Positions 1 through 11,484 are shown, numbered from the stretch's first letter. The stretch: 64,000 nucleotides of DNA from Spinellus fusiger (GCA_025094145.1 JALLLS010000001.1:558001-622000), one strand, 5' to 3'. Program-made: numbers and translations. Notes: generated by a model from the letters alone, not told the origin.

Positions 1-3000
1 TTGCAGAGAACACAGGTGAACTGCAAAGAGAGATCCAAAAAATATTGGAAGACAAAACCCCGTTGTGCTCTGTTAAGATGGAGGACTTTGCTGAGAGACT
101 CAATGAGTCAATCTACAAGGCCCTGGATGATAGCGTAGGGCGCGCACAATCCCATCCAAAAGCTTGGAAAAGCTACTGGAATGCTGATCTACAACAGTTA
201 GCTGACCGTCGTCAAGAACTTTATCGTTTTAGACGACGGGTAGGCAATGATATTGAACGCATTGAAGCCCACCGCTTGTATGAGGAAGCGTGTTTAGCTT
301 TGAAAAAGGCTATAAGGCAAGCACAACGACAAACCTGGCATGTATTTTGTGATAAAGTCCGTAAGGGCTTAACAGAGATGACAAGTGCTGTGAAAGGAAT
401 GAGGCTGCGGAGACGTTCGCCAATTTCCCTGTCATCTCCAGAGGGCCCTCGGCATGCTGCCAATCGCATGATTGACCACCTAGAGAGTGTGTTTGGCGGA
501 TCTACGGAAAGACAGGAGCGTCAGGAGTTTATTCTCCAAGACAATCCAGTCCCATGGGACGTAGACTTTATTCACTCTGCTATTCGAAAGATGCCAAATC
601 GAAAAGCACCAGGCATTGATCATATTAGAGCAGAAATGCTCAAACCCCTAGTTCGAGTGCTAGTGCCTCTGTTACATCAGATCTTCACATTGTGTTGGAG
701 ATGGTCGTGGACGCCTGTGGCCTGGAGAACAGCACAGGTGGTACCTATTTACAAAAACAAAGGAGAGCAGGATGACCCTAGTAACTATCGGCCTATTAGC
801 TTGACATCGGTGTTTCGTAAGCTCTTAGAAAGATGTATAGCTGGGGAGCTCCTTTCGACCATGCCTGCATTGGACATGGCTCAAGGTGGATTTCGCGCTC
901 GTCGTGGAACTCTAGACCAGGCCCTCTGTCTCCACGAACTTATGGGGTTGTACGCTGCCCAAGGATCAGGAGAGCAAGATCCAAAACCTCCAGTCGTCGT
1001 CTTCCTAGATATTAAAGCTGCATATGATAGTGTGGAACGCTCTGTCATATGGGAGTCGCTGATGCCCTTCGTGTCTCAGCCGTTGCTCTTGCTACTACAG
1101 AATTTGTTTGATGACATTGTGGTGAATGTGATTCTGAAAAATGTAGCATCCCGGGACATTTACCTAAACGAGGAGTCTTACAGGGTAGTATTCTTTCTCC
1201 ATTCCTTTATTCTATTTTCATTGATACTCTTCCACGTTTCTTGAGGTTTGCTTCGGTATCCCCAATACTGGTTGGTATGCACCCACCTACCATGGGACGG
1301 TCCATTAATCTCTGTGCTCGAAACCCTTTCTCTTTTGCTTCCCCACAGGCAACTGTTCACGCATTGCTTGACGAGTTACAGAATTCCCTTCACAATCCTT
1401 TTCCTACTTCTACAGTTTCGGATGACTCTTCTGAGTCGTCAGATTCCTCTTACAGTCCGTCTCATGTCACTGTTACTTGGGCTCCTGTGAATTGTTTGTT
1501 GTATGCTGATGATGTGGCTCTTATGGGCTGCCCAGAAGATATACATCGAATGCTGGCACTTGCCGAAATTCACTCGACCCTCCTTGGTTACAAATGGAGT
1601 CCCTCCAAATGTGAAGTACTCAATGCCCCGGCCAATGTGCCGTTTTACCTCTATGGCAACGAGCTTCCAACCTGTGATACTTTCAAGTACCTTGGTATCC
1701 CCTTTTCACGTCAAGGTATTAACCAAGACGCACTTTTCTCACACTCACAAGTCAAGGCAATTGCAGTAATGCAAAAGCTGAGAGGAATGGGTGTAAACAT
1801 GTATGGCTTTGGGATTACAGCAGCCCTAAGAGCGTATACTGTTTTTGTTCGGCCTATCCTTGAGTATGGGTTGGCTATTTGTAATGTCAATAGACTAGGC
1901 ATCCGCCCGCTACAAATCTGTCAGTCTGCTTGTCTGAGACTTTGTCTTGCTAGATCTGCTACTGCTAGGTTTGGAACGATCCAGGTTGCCCAATTAGCTG
2001 CCCTCCCTAACATATACTCTCGTTTTCTTTATCTGCAAGCCAAATTTGTTGAGCGCGCAGCTACCCTTCCTGAAGACACCCTCCTCTGGTGCCTTGTCCC
2101 GCAGCTTGAAGCACCCCAGAGTAAAGCCAGATGGATTAAGCTACGTGGCAATGTACTCTGGCAAAATGCTCAAAGAATAGGACGGGCTCACAACCCTCCT
2201 AAATATCCATTAAAAGTAGCTTATCTTGAACGTCTTCAAAGTGAAATTACTAGTCTAGTACGTGGCAAGAATCCGCTGGTGACGGTAGCCCGTGGACTAT
2301 GTAGACCTGTTTGGGATCCAATTCTTCTACTACCGTGCACGCGCAAAGAAAGACATCGTCTACTAAAATGGAGGATTGCTTGGTTACCACCAACACCTTC
2401 AGTTCCTTGCCAATGTGGCCACCCATCTGCCAATCGGGACCACTTTCTCACTTGCACATTCGTTGACCATGAACGCTCCACGTTCTTGTTCTTCTTAGTT
2501 CCTGCACCACCACAAGACGTTCATCCAATTGACTATTGTCTAAATCTTCTGCCGCGCACGGTTAAGTCTTTTGTTAAATGGCGAGATCTTTGGCCCAGTT
2601 TGTTAATACTGCTGCAAGCCATTGATCGAGCCACGTCTACTCGAGACTTTAAGGTAGAGCCATCAGCTGGTAGCTTGCTCATTGAGGCTGCTGATGGGTG
2701 TGTTGAGCGGGAACGCCAACGCCGCCATAGAGTGCAAAGACTCCTGCAGCAACAGACGCTGTATCCTCACTTCTCCTCCGATCTCTCCTCTACCACCCAT
2801 TCTTAACCCGTTTAGCAAAGCCAGAAGCTGCTAGTGTAGTTGCTGTATTTGTGTCCTCAGGATTGTCCGAGTTGCTCTAAGTATCCCTCGTTGGATTTCG
2901 AATCGCCACAGGATGACGGTTATCTTTTTGGTGTCCTGGTTTCCTTGCTGACTTTATGGCCTTTTGGATGTCTATTCATAATTCTCATTTTACCATCATT

Positions 3001-3190
3001 TCCACTCATTTTCCATCATTTTTCCCTCATTGAGGTTTTATATTCTCTTTTCTTTCCGTCTCTTCTCTCTTTGCATTATTTTTTTCACTTATGTATTTGA
3101 AGTGTTTCAATGTTTATTCTTTTTTTTTCAAACGATCTCATAGGGTGGCTAAAATGCCCAATGCGCGAATAGCAATCAACACCCATAAAT
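1..3190 (+). mobile_element. Non-LTR (LINE) retrotransposon, 5' part outside the window
   Basis: The body of a LINE element on the plus strand. Two overlapping frames give one reverse transcriptase polyprotein. A pyrimidine-rich 3' region with no convincing gene follows the last stop at 2806 and ends in an A-rich stretch near 3185-3195, which I take as the 3' tail. No long terminal repeats are visible. The endonuclease domain expected upstream of the RT lies before base 1. The 3' boundary is approximate because I could not identify a target-site duplication. Confidence 0.8.
45..2806 (+). pseudogene. LINE ORF2 reverse transcriptase with one frameshift
   Basis: Encodes the RT of the LINE. The first frame (to about 1140) shows the RT motifs NRKAPGIDHI, the NYRPISLTSV block and FLDIKAAYDS, whose Asp is the first catalytic residue. 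The frame then changes between about 1130 and 1160, just before the GVLQGSILSPFLY block, and continues to 2806. YADD, the second catalytic site, is at 1502-1513. A Cys/His cluster, CQCGHPSANRDHFLTC, near 2408-2455 matches the zinc knuckle common at LINE C-termini. The second frame has no ATG at its start and simply continues the first. One frameshift is seen and no internal stops within either block, so this is a fairly young copy. Loss of one or two bases, or a sequencing indel, would explain the break. Confidence 0.85.
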
Positions 3191-3248
3191 AAAAATACTT
3201 CGAACTGTACACCATTTTTTCTCTGTTAATAACACTTCCTTTTTTATA

Positions 3249-4538
3249 ATGTCCGACTCATCTAACACTGTAGAAATTTTTACTAAGATCTCTTAAGGTG
3301 TATAAAGATTGTTCAAAATATAGAAACAAAAGGTGTGTTTGGTAATGTAAAAATTATATTTCGCAAAGCTTTGATGTCTAATGAATCGCTAGCTTTTATA
3401 CCTTTTCTAATTATAATAATAGTCTATCTGAAAAATACTAAAGCAACTTCTACTGAAACATTTGCCAAGCCTTTCCATCACCTCAGCATATTGAGTGTAA
3501 GAGGCTTCCTAATTTTCAATAAGATGATACTAGCCTCGAGACTCGTTTATCTATTCTCCACCAAGTGCTGCGCATGAACAATATCATGACCAAGGCATCT
3601 TGTATGTTTAAGGTGCTTACTTCTACTTTAGGAGACATATTAAAGCACTACAAGAAAACCAACCGAGCTGAACCCTCACCCAAGAGTATCAGAAAGAGAA
3701 ATTTGGACGACAGGGCTCTCCGATGGTTGAGAAGAACAGTGGTCAGTGATTCTCATCAGACCAAGAAGGCCATCATGGCAGACATGGCCATTAAGGTATC
3801 AGACAAGAATCTGAAGAGGTACCTTGATGAGATGGGCTTCTACTCTTTCAGTCCAGTGGTGAAGCCTCTCCTCACCTATAATCATATGGAAGTAAGGCTT
3901 CAGTGGGCCCATGAGCACATTGGTTGGACACTTGGGCATTGGCAAGCGGTCGTCTGGTCTAATGAGTTTAGTGTAGAGCCAATGAGACTTAACAAGGGCT
4001 TTAAAGTCATCAGACAGTGTGTTAAGGCCTTTGGGCGCAAGAATTTCATGGAAATAAGGAAGTTTGGAGGTGGTAGAGTGATGGTATGGGGCTGTTTCAG
4101 TGGGGAGGGTGTTGGGAGATGGATCGTAGTGGAGAGTAGAATACTCCGACAAGTACACCGATGTCTTGGGAGATGTCTACTTCCATGAACTCGAGTATCT
4201 CTCTCATGAAACCTAGAGTTAGTTACCACCTACAGGAGGACAATAATAGACCCCATACGAGCAAGGAAACTTGTGAATGGAAGAAGTTAATGAGTGTAGA
4301 AACTCTTCCTTACTCGCCCTTAGAATACTGATCTCAATCCAATTGAACATCTGTGGGCCCACCTCAAGAAGATTATTAAGAAGGATAGAAGGGTATATAC
4401 CACCAAGGAGAAGTTGAAGGCGGCCCTGATGCAGGAATGGGGTAAAATATCGAAGGAAGTAACAGACACCCTCATTGCCGGCATAGGGCGGAGATGCCAG
4501 GCCGTCATTGATATCAAGAGTGGCCATAGTAGTTATTA
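3249..4538 (+). pseudogene. Tc1/mariner transposase, family A, broken
   Basis: Remnant DDE transposase. It starts MSDSSNT at 3249 and is broken by a stop and an insertion at about 3295-3535. It resumes with a helix-turn-helix-like region, then the typical blocks VVWSNEFSVE (about 3949-3978) and GGGRVMVWGCFSGEG (about 4066-4110). After more frame breaks it gives DLNPIEHLWAHLKK near 4330-4370, which contains the third catalytic acidic residue, and ends at a TAA near 4538. The first catalytic Asp, normally in a WSDES motif, is Asn here (codon 3961-3963). It cannot make an active enzyme. Confidence 0.8.
3295..3535. other. About 235 bp insertion inside Tc1 family A copy 1
   Basis: Comparison with the minus-strand copy of family A (near 44930-45020) shows sequence between the MSDSSNT start and the helix-turn-helix region that is absent from that copy. 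It is AT-rich and contains no recognisable gene. I could not see inverted repeats at its edges. It may be a small nonautonomous element or local rearrangement. Confidence 0.45.
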
Positions 4539-4776
4539 ATTAACCTTATAATAAAACCTTTTTTATATTATAAACACTAATATACTTATGCATTGAAAGC
4601 TTTACGTCTCTAGTTAATGAATTCATAAAGTTACAACACTATCAAGATAAAGTATGAAACTAAAAAAGGAAGTTTACATTTGAAAAAGAGTGGCTACTTA
4701 TTGAGGGTCACTATTTTATAATTATCTAATTAAACTAATGTGAAAAATATGAAAGTAAATCATGTTTACATACACA

Positions 4777-6006
4777 TCAATTTTTATAGAAGCGAATATC
4801 ACTTTCATTTTCAACAAATTTACATGATCTCCATGTATTGTATAATGCTTGGGGAATAGGCGTAGAGTCAAAACAATAATGTTTTCCTAGTGCTTTCTTG
4901 ATATGAATTGTGGCTTCTTGTGCGTGGTAATGAGGTATTTTGGAGAAGAAATGGTGAACAACGTGCGTATCAGAAGTATGGTGATGAAAGTGGTTCAGGA
5001 GAAATCCATAAGAGCGATCTATGGTGAGAGCAGCACCACACTGAAAGTTCCATACTTCAGCACCGTAGTGAGGAAGTTGTGGGCTAGTATGTTGAAGATA
5101 AGTAATCATAACAAGCCATCAATTGACAAACAAGTAAGGAATAACATAGTATTCGATGACGACAATTGAACCAAACACTTGTCCAGTATACACCAAAGCA
5201 GCAATCACAATACCAAGATATGCAGTAGACTCCATGACCTCCCAAAACTGATGTTCTTCAAATAGACGGCAAAAAGGGTTAAAATGAGATACCCAGCCTT
5301 TCTTTCCAGGTGGACCAATGGCGTCTAACATAAGATACATAAACCACCCAAAGATAAGCATGCTTAAGATACCAAAAAAGGATGTAATAGGAGTCTCTTC
5401 AAATACAGAATGAGGTCCATCCAATTGAGTATCTTCATTGCGAGGAGGAAGCCGCATAGTGCTACGTGTCTTTGGTACAAATACTTAGTCATACTATTTT
5501 AGATTCACTAGTTACTCTATTCTCTATTTGCTTACCATATCCTCTATCAAATGACCAGTTCTTTTGTGATGCTTAGAGTGAGTGAATTTAAACGAGAAAT
5601 AAGGAACCAACAAAATACTGTGGATAATTCTGCCAATACCATCATTGATTGCCTAAACATGCCTCTGTTTATCATGTGTAATCGTCTTTGATTAAATTCT
5701 ATTTACCTTTGAGGGACTAAAAGCCTGGTGTCCACATTCATGACCAATCACCCATAGGCCTGTGCCAACGACACTCTGAGCAATCCAATAAGTAACCCAC
5801 AGTCCAAAACGAAAGATAGCAAAAATTGGTAGAGCATCGATATAAGTGGCAGCACACACCAACAGAACAACAAAAAACATGTCATGTAAAACATAGGTAA
5901 GAGAGCGAAAAGTGTTACGTTGGAAACAATGAGCAGGAATAGCATCCCGGATTTCCTTGACTGTAAAATCCGGTAATTCCCATTCTTTTACTTCTGCCTC
6001 GTCCAA
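4777..6006 (-). pseudogene. fad12: Delta-12 fatty acid desaturase, broken copy
   Basis: Resembles the membrane-bound oleate (delta-12) desaturase of the ER that makes linoleic acid. Pieces: 6006-5707, 5652-5536, then about 5488-4777. All three His boxes are present: HECGH, HSKHH and HVVHH. The hydrophobic segments and the PYLFVN and FVPKTRS blocks fit the family. Three lesions argue for a pseudogene. No ATG starts the first exon: the frame opens at a TTG with an in-frame TAA 12 bases upstream, and no exon for the usual N-terminus is seen. The second intron (donor GTAAGC at 5535) joins its exons one base out of frame before FVPKTRS. A TGA at 5119-5121 interrupts PYLFVN-W, with the frame continuing cleanly to the normal C-terminus. 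It is flanked by Tc1 relics on both sides. A paralogue elsewhere presumably supplies the enzyme. Confidence 0.85.
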
Positions 6007-6345
6007 TGATGGATTTTATTTATTTATTTCTACAAACATCCTTTCTGATATGTTAATAGTGCACACTAAAAAAAGTATATAATAGCACCTTATTTATATG
6101 TTTATTTTGCACTAGGACATGATAGATGAATTATTTGTGCATATGCACGTTGTTTAAGATGTAGTTCGATAGCAACTAATAGTACATCGAATTACCTTTA
6201 TTTAATTCAATTATTTGAATCATTGATTTTATAAAATGACCCAGAAAAATTAACGAAGCCTTCTAAATCTTCTACTATTATTTTTCTTACCTCATAGCAT
6301 TCTATTTCTCATAATGCCTACACTATCTACAGTTCCATGTAATGA
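6007..6345. other. Intergenic, no gene seen
   Basis: AT-rich spacer between the broken desaturase and the next Tc1 element. It would hold the missing 5' exon and promoter of the desaturase, but no start codon with a usable splice donor was found in the right frame. Confidence 0.5.
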
Positions 6346-7425
6346 GTATACAGTAAACCATTTTTTATTTTTATTTTTTATTCTTCAAAAATGAAATAGA
6401 GGTCTTTTTCTTTTCTTTTATAACTTATTCAAAAAATGACACCAAGCAATGAAAATCAGCCAACTCTTAGCCAAGAAAATAGTCCCACCAAAAGAAGAGA
6501 GCATAATATTTTTATATGTCAAATCATGAGACAATGGAAAAGACATGCTACCTATCAAGAGATTGCTGATAATCTTGACATCCCAAAGAGCACAGTGGGC
6601 AGGATCGTCCTATTGTATAAAAAATAAAAGCACAATCCAACTCAAAATGCATACAGAAAGACCTAAAAATATGTCATCTACTTCAAAACTGGCTATTGTT
6701 TTGTCTAATAGCAGAAACCATATGCAAACAATTGCATATCATTTGAAAAATATGAATGATGTAAGTGTGCGTATTTGTCGTGGGACATTTCTAAAATGTA
6801 TGAACAAACTTGGGGTTTTCTCATGCTCACCATCAAGAAAACATAGTATGACATTTACTCACAAGCAAAGACAATTTGAATAGTGTAAAAACAAGGTTGA
6901 TTGGCCAGTGGTGAGGCGTAGTAACGTCGTTTGGTCTGATGAACCCTATTTTACAGTTGTGGGTAATGATAAAGAGACTAGAGTGATCAAGAAGAAAAGT
7001 GAAAGGTATAAGGAGCGTCATACGCAAAGAACATACAAGTATGGTAAGGGTTCAGTAATGGCTTGGGGCTGCTTTTGGCGTGAGGGTGTAAGACCTCTTG
7101 TACTCTTGGAGGGATCAGATGATCAAGACATGTATGTCAATGCAATTGCCAAATATTTGCTTTCCTGGTTCCAAAAATTGCAAGAGAACCTCAATGAGAC
7201 CATGTTCTTTCAATAAGGTGCTCTTCTATGAGTAAAGATAAATACTTTACTACAAAGTACTGAGCAATATTTTTATAATGAGGGATGTATAAAATCATCT
7301 AAAAAACAACCATTCCAAATCTTGTGTTATTCCATGAACCTTTTATTATAAACATCTTGGACTGATAGATATACCTTTACTTTTCAAAATAAAATAAAAA
7401 TAAAAAATTGATCTGCCGTCCACTC
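6346..7425 (+). mobile_element. Tc1/mariner relic, family B copy 1, with terminal inverted repeats
   Basis: The two ends are imperfect inverted repeats. The left end (about 6339-6385) begins AATGAGTATACAG and runs into TTTTTATTTTTATTTT. The right end (about 7385-7425) is its complement, ending in GCCGTCCACTCATT. The same terminus occurs at 42852 in the second copy of this family. Between the ends lies a broken transposase. About 250 bp of C-terminal coding sequence present in copy 2 is missing here, so this is an internally deleted copy. Confidence 0.75.
6436..7216 (+). pseudogene. Tc1/mariner transposase, family B, broken
   Basis: Begins MTPSNENQPTLSQENSP with a helix-turn-helix (about 6545-6620: YQEIADNLDIPKSTVGRI), the DNA-binding domain of Tc1-type transposases. 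After stops and frame changes it resumes from about 6908 with VVWSDEPYF (first catalytic Asp, codon 6938-6940) and the GSVMAWGCFWREGV block, ending at a stop after ETMFFQ. In copy 2 the same point continues into QEDG and LNPIE motifs, which are deleted here. Inactive. Confidence 0.8.
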
Positions 7426-7469
7426 ATTTATTGCCTAGGACTGTAACATTGTAAACTTCTTCTAACAAC

Positions 7470-7870
7470 CCCTGAGATATATGGAAGATATATCAGCATC
7501 GAGAAATTTTCAGCCAGACTACATGAGATGTTGAATATAAACTCTACTCTAGATGAATCATATTATCTATTCGATATGCATGCTTCTACTGTTTGAGACA
7601 TAATGAAGCATTTTAAGAAGACGTAGTTGGTGGTATCTTTACTCAAGAGTGGAAGACAGCAAGTAGCACATTGATGATCTACTTGTTCTCATAATTTCCT
7701 AATATCAATTCAATGAAGTATTTGTGGGTCCAGTTCAAGGAAATAATCAGAAAGAACTAGATACTGTATTCTACTAAGTAAAAGTTATAGTTTATTAGAG
7801 TGTTTTTAAGGAAGCAGTGCTTGTTTTTATTGTGAGTTCATTATAGGAAATATCACAACTTATTTTTGTG
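7470..7870 (+). mobile_element. Short Tc1/mariner family A fragment
   Basis: Fragments of the family A transposase can be recognised at nucleotide level. A segment at about 7478-7570 matches the region after MSDSSNT. A degenerate match to the LNPIEHLWAHLKK block lies near 7700-7760. The middle of the element is gone, so this is an internally deleted, heavily mutated remnant. Confidence 0.5.
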
Positions 7871-7934
7871 GGTTTTTTTCTCGTTTTTTGGGGTGTTTTG
7901 TGTTTTATAATTAAACTTAGTTATCCAAGTTCAA

Positions 7935-8390
7935 CTAGGCTTTCATATTGAAAACCAAGCAATCTGCCGTCGTCAAAACATGGTCAGGGTTAAAAGGAAT
8001 AGCATCGAAAACAAAGGCCCAGTGGTGTTTCCAGATAGCGAGCATCACATAGCTAAGAAGAGAGACAGCGGGAAGATCGGGATAACAGGGGAGAGGGAAA
8101 AGGAAAGAGCGGAGTATATATTTAAGAGCAGAAATAGTAGGCATATCATTAAAGTACTTAATGCAAAAAGCACACCAAACCTTGAATTTGGATGGGTATT
8201 CATAGAGTTTATTACACATCTGTATATTTGGGCAACGGGGTTTGTCTTGAGACTCGCAGGACCTCGGGGAAGGCTGGCTGCTCTTGTATGTGTAGGAGTT
8301 AGGTGGCTTTTGGGCGGTGAATCGGGGGGAGCTTGGTTCTTAAGGATGCGGGAGCTTTGGTTGTGATAACCTGGAAGGGACACTCTGGAA
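7935..8390 (-). pseudogene. Probable C-terminal tail of a second LINE polyprotein
   Basis: On the minus strand two overlapping frames (8383-8045 and 8219-7935) contain an RCPNIQMCNKLYEY stretch and end in WKHHWAFVFDAIPFNPDHVL near 8020-7960. A Trp-x-x-His-Trp-x-Phe-x-Phe-Asp tail of this kind occurs at the extreme C-terminus of some fungal LINE polyproteins, so I read this as a 5'-truncated LINE end. The assignment is by pattern memory and not certain. It could instead be an unrelated open frame. No RT motifs are present. Confidence 0.35.
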
Positions 8391-8689
8391 GCAGATCTGG
8401 GGAGGAACGAAAGAACAGGTAACGGAGACTTCTTCTATGAACGGATAAACGAAACGAACAAACATGAACGGAGCAAGAACCAACAACTTAACTTATCCTT
8501 GGGCCTAAACTACTCTACTTAAGGAATCCAAGTTCTTGTTTTGACTTCTTTTTATTATGATGTGCAATTGGCTATTATATATATTATTCTTCTGAAACAT
8601 TCCAATAAGGCAACTAATTTTAGCAACTTTATCATATCCCACGTCTTCCACAGCCGTCCATGCGAATAGGTGACGTCTATCCACCTATT
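8391..8689. other. Intergenic, nothing recognised
   Basis: AT-rich spacer between the LINE-like fragment and the left inverted-repeat arm. No reading frame, RNA gene or repeat was recognised. Confidence 0.4.
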
Positions 8690-9500
8690 CTACACACCCA
8701 AAATTTTATGGCCTTTAAGCGGTGATATCTCTTTCCTTTTACATCAATAAAAAACCTCACCTTATATGTAACTGTGTTTAAAATCAAACGGTCTGAGGAT
8801 ATCCAAATGTTGTTTCCTTTTGTGAATACCTCAATATCAAATTGTATTATCAATAAAAAAATATTGTTTATGAATAATATTGTTTATTGTAATAGTATAG
8901 ATAATACTATATTATGGCTATAGCTGCTGCCAAAGTGCATTCCCTCATAGCAATAGAATATATACCCTAAAAGGATTGTGCTTTATTCTTGGAAGATAGA
9001 TAACTATGCTCAGAAGTATACCCTAGACATAATTGACATTGTAGAAGACCACCTAAGACTGACTTGAAAGGAGTCTTCACTTGCCTAATAACAATACAAT
9101 GAGTGTCTTGTGGAATACAATGAGCTCAGGCCCAGATGAAGACACTGCTTACCTTTCTATCACCTCCTTCTATTGTTTCTCTTTGTTAATAATAGTACAT
9201 TGCCTTGCTCAGCTATGCTCATCTTGACGATTATTTGAGTGTTAAGTTGTATGGACAGTGTGAGAAATAACAAAAGGAGGGGATTATCAAAACGGATAAT
9301 AATCTTTTTTCTCTATTCTGGTGATGTATACACTAGTCTCCACTCATAAAACTCACAAGTCAAACAATTCAAACTCTATTTGCCTTGGACCTAAGAGATA
9401 GTATTAGAACCAATATCTTGTTATCATTAAGTACTATTGTTAATACCAGTTACAATAACATAGTTACTGAAGTAATTATAAACATTGAGTCAATGAATGG
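8690..9500 (+). repeat. Left arm of a large inverted repeat
   Basis: This arm matches the reverse complement of about 12120-13108. Shared landmarks in order are: ACACACCCAAA, the GCGGTGATATCTC and CCTTTTAC block, TGTAACTGTGTTTAAAATCA, TGTTTCCTTTTGTG, AGATAACTATGCTCAG, CAGATGAAGACA, CCTCCTTTTGTT (as complement) and TTGAGTCAAT. Similarity is high but not perfect and the arms differ by several indels. There is no convincing long reading frame in the arm. It could be one of two separate insertions of one repeat, or one arm of a single foldback or long-TIR element. Confidence 0.7.
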
Positions 9501-10908
9501 CTATAGTGTTCTCAATGTAAGCGACATTGGTTCTATTTTATGAACAATGACCACTAGAATTAACTCTATAAGTTCTGTAATACATCTTTCTCAAGCAGTG
9601 TTCTACTGAAAATACTGTGGGCTTATGGATAACAAACTATGTTAAACAATAAATGCAGTGAATGAGTTATAATTTTGAGGTGATTCCTGTTCTATCTTTT
9701 GTCTTTACAGCCAATTCTATACTTTTTGATTGTAAAGTCAATTGTCATTGCTAAAACAGGCAGACAGTAAAAAGGACTCTTCAAATACATTAGCCAATCA
9801 TAATAATGTTGTGATTTTATTCTTAAGATATTTTATATATTCCAAAAATCTCCTGGTGTGTACGCTTTATAATAGAACAATAAAACAATATCAATAAGCT
9901 GTTGTAAAGACATTTTCTATAACTGTAATTATGAACTTTTTGGGAATGATAATTCTAACTACTAAACTGAGAAGGGGATATCATTGAATACTAAGGAACG
10001 ATGATATTTTATAGTGTTTGATAGCATACCCATGGAGCTAAATACTAGTAGTATAAGATTATAAAAGACTTAACTTTATGAAATAATAAACAGAAGATTT
10101 TAACTACCTGTTAACTGACAGTATTTCCTTTGGACTAAAAGAGCCATGGACGACAAAGTAAGTATGATAAAGGCAAAAGTATCGGATAATAAGAATAGAG
10201 AAGCACGTGCATCATCTTCAACTATTGCCTGAATGCTTGAAAAGTTGATTAATGAAAAGAAAGAAAAAACACTCAGCTCTAAACACTTGTAACATTAGTG
10301 GTAGTTCAAAGTATACAGTTCTAATGAAGGTTAAGCGTTCTCTAATCTCTATTGCTGTTCATATAGTTAGTGATAGTCCCTGCAGTTCTTTTAGCTAACT
10401 ATTTGAATTTATTATTTGTTTGTTAGTGTGTACTTGTTAAAAAAAACTATATTTTCTAAATAGACAAGAATCTTCAACAGCTATTACTTATTTTTTTCCT
10501 ACTTATCAGCATTGAGATGTAATAAACTAAGTGTTATATAAAAAGATAGACTCAGTAATGTAGTTTAGGAAGCCATTCGACATTTGATTGAACTTCATTC
10601 TCTTCTCAAGTCACATTAAAAAACAACTGTTTTTGTTTCTGATGGCTACCAACATAAAATATTTTTATGAGTAAGAATTAGGGTTGTTGGTCATAGTAGG
10701 CCCTACACACCAGGAGGTCTTTAGGATATAAAAGGAAATAGTCGAAATACAATTGTTTAGAAATGACATAGATTTGAAAAGGAGCAAAAAAAGTGAAATA
10801 TATTCATGTTAGTTCTTAAATAAAGATTATTATGTAAATTTACCTGTAAATATCTAAATCCCGAAGGAAACCACTTTCGATGTGGCGATATGATATGAAT
10901 ACAAATAT
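9501..10908. other. Spacer inside the inverted repeat, with a faint Helitron/Fanzor-like block
   Basis: Mostly featureless AT-rich DNA. At about 10120-10160 the sequence resembles the block found 5' of the Fanzor gene in the three Helitron copies (CCTTTGGACTAAAAGAGCC, then ATGGACGAC here). This suggests an older, badly decayed relative, in plus orientation. Nothing else was recognised. Confidence 0.4.
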
Positions 10909-11484
10909 CTATTCTTCTCGACAGAATGGAACTGGTCGGTGGCGACCATTCAAAGCCTCTTCTGCAATCGTATAGATATTTTTTAATGCATTCACATCTC
11001 TGTTCCAAACAATTCCGCAACTTTGGCAAGCGCGGATACTGTTGAAATTTATGAATACCTCAGTGAGGCTGTCTGTGTTGCAAGTATGGCAGATCTTGAG
11101 AACAAAAAAAGAAAACAAAACAGAGTAACTGTTAAAAGAGCTTTTCATATTGAGTGAGAGGTCAATCATGCTTACCCTCGATGTAAAGAACTCATCAACA
11201 TCAACCAGAATAAGATCACCATCCTTTTGTCTCTTTTTCAGTGATTGATATAATATTCTTGTCAAACCAACACGATGACCTTTAAACTTGACAGCATCCT
11301 TTCCTTTCATTCCTGTGCCATAGGCAATGACTGGCAGCTTGGTAGAATCGTATTCAAATCTTTTTGGGCGCCAAAACCCCTTCTCACTAATAAAACAGTA
11401 AAAATAATGAGTTCAAGATCTATCAACGTAATCTAGGTGTGTGTCGTATTACCTTTGCACTGGCACCTTCTTGCCTTTGTAATG
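10909..11484 (-). pseudogene. Fanzor (eukaryotic TnpB-like) C-terminal fragment, second lineage
   Basis: Fanzor proteins are RNA-guided DNA endonucleases related to TnpB, with a split RuvC domain and a zinc ribbon. Seen here in order: an exon about 11390-11222 with GFWRPKRFEYDSTKLPVIAY, GTGMKGKDAVKFKGHRVG and a RuvC-II-like VDVDEFFTSR; an intron about 11179-11102 (GTAAGC to CTCAAG); then ICHTCNT, CQSCGIVWNRDVNALKN with the zinc-ribbon Cys pairs and RuvC-III Asp in WNRD, and a stop at 10909. A further exon fragment lies at about 11490-11442, but it does not join in frame. RuvC-I and the N-terminus are missing. The protein sequence differs from the Helitron-borne Fanzors in this window (CQSCGIVWNRDVNA against LWNRDLAATLN), so it is a separate lineage. 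Not functional as it stands. Confidence 0.75.

Larger units (their letters stand above)
3200..4570 (+). mobile_element. Tc1/mariner relic, family A copy 1
   Basis: A decayed Tc1/mariner element. It shares its transposase start (ATG at 3249, MSDSSNT) and most of its body with the minus-strand copy near 43960-45040. The transposase is interrupted by about 235 bp of unrelated DNA. Terminal inverted repeats could not be fixed by eye, so the ends are estimated from similarity between the copies. Confidence 0.75.

Noticed and set aside
2840..3100. 86-aa hydrophobic frame after the LINE polyprotein
   Set aside because: Pyrimidine-rich 3' region of the LINE, no recognisable domain, and consistent with its untranslated tail.
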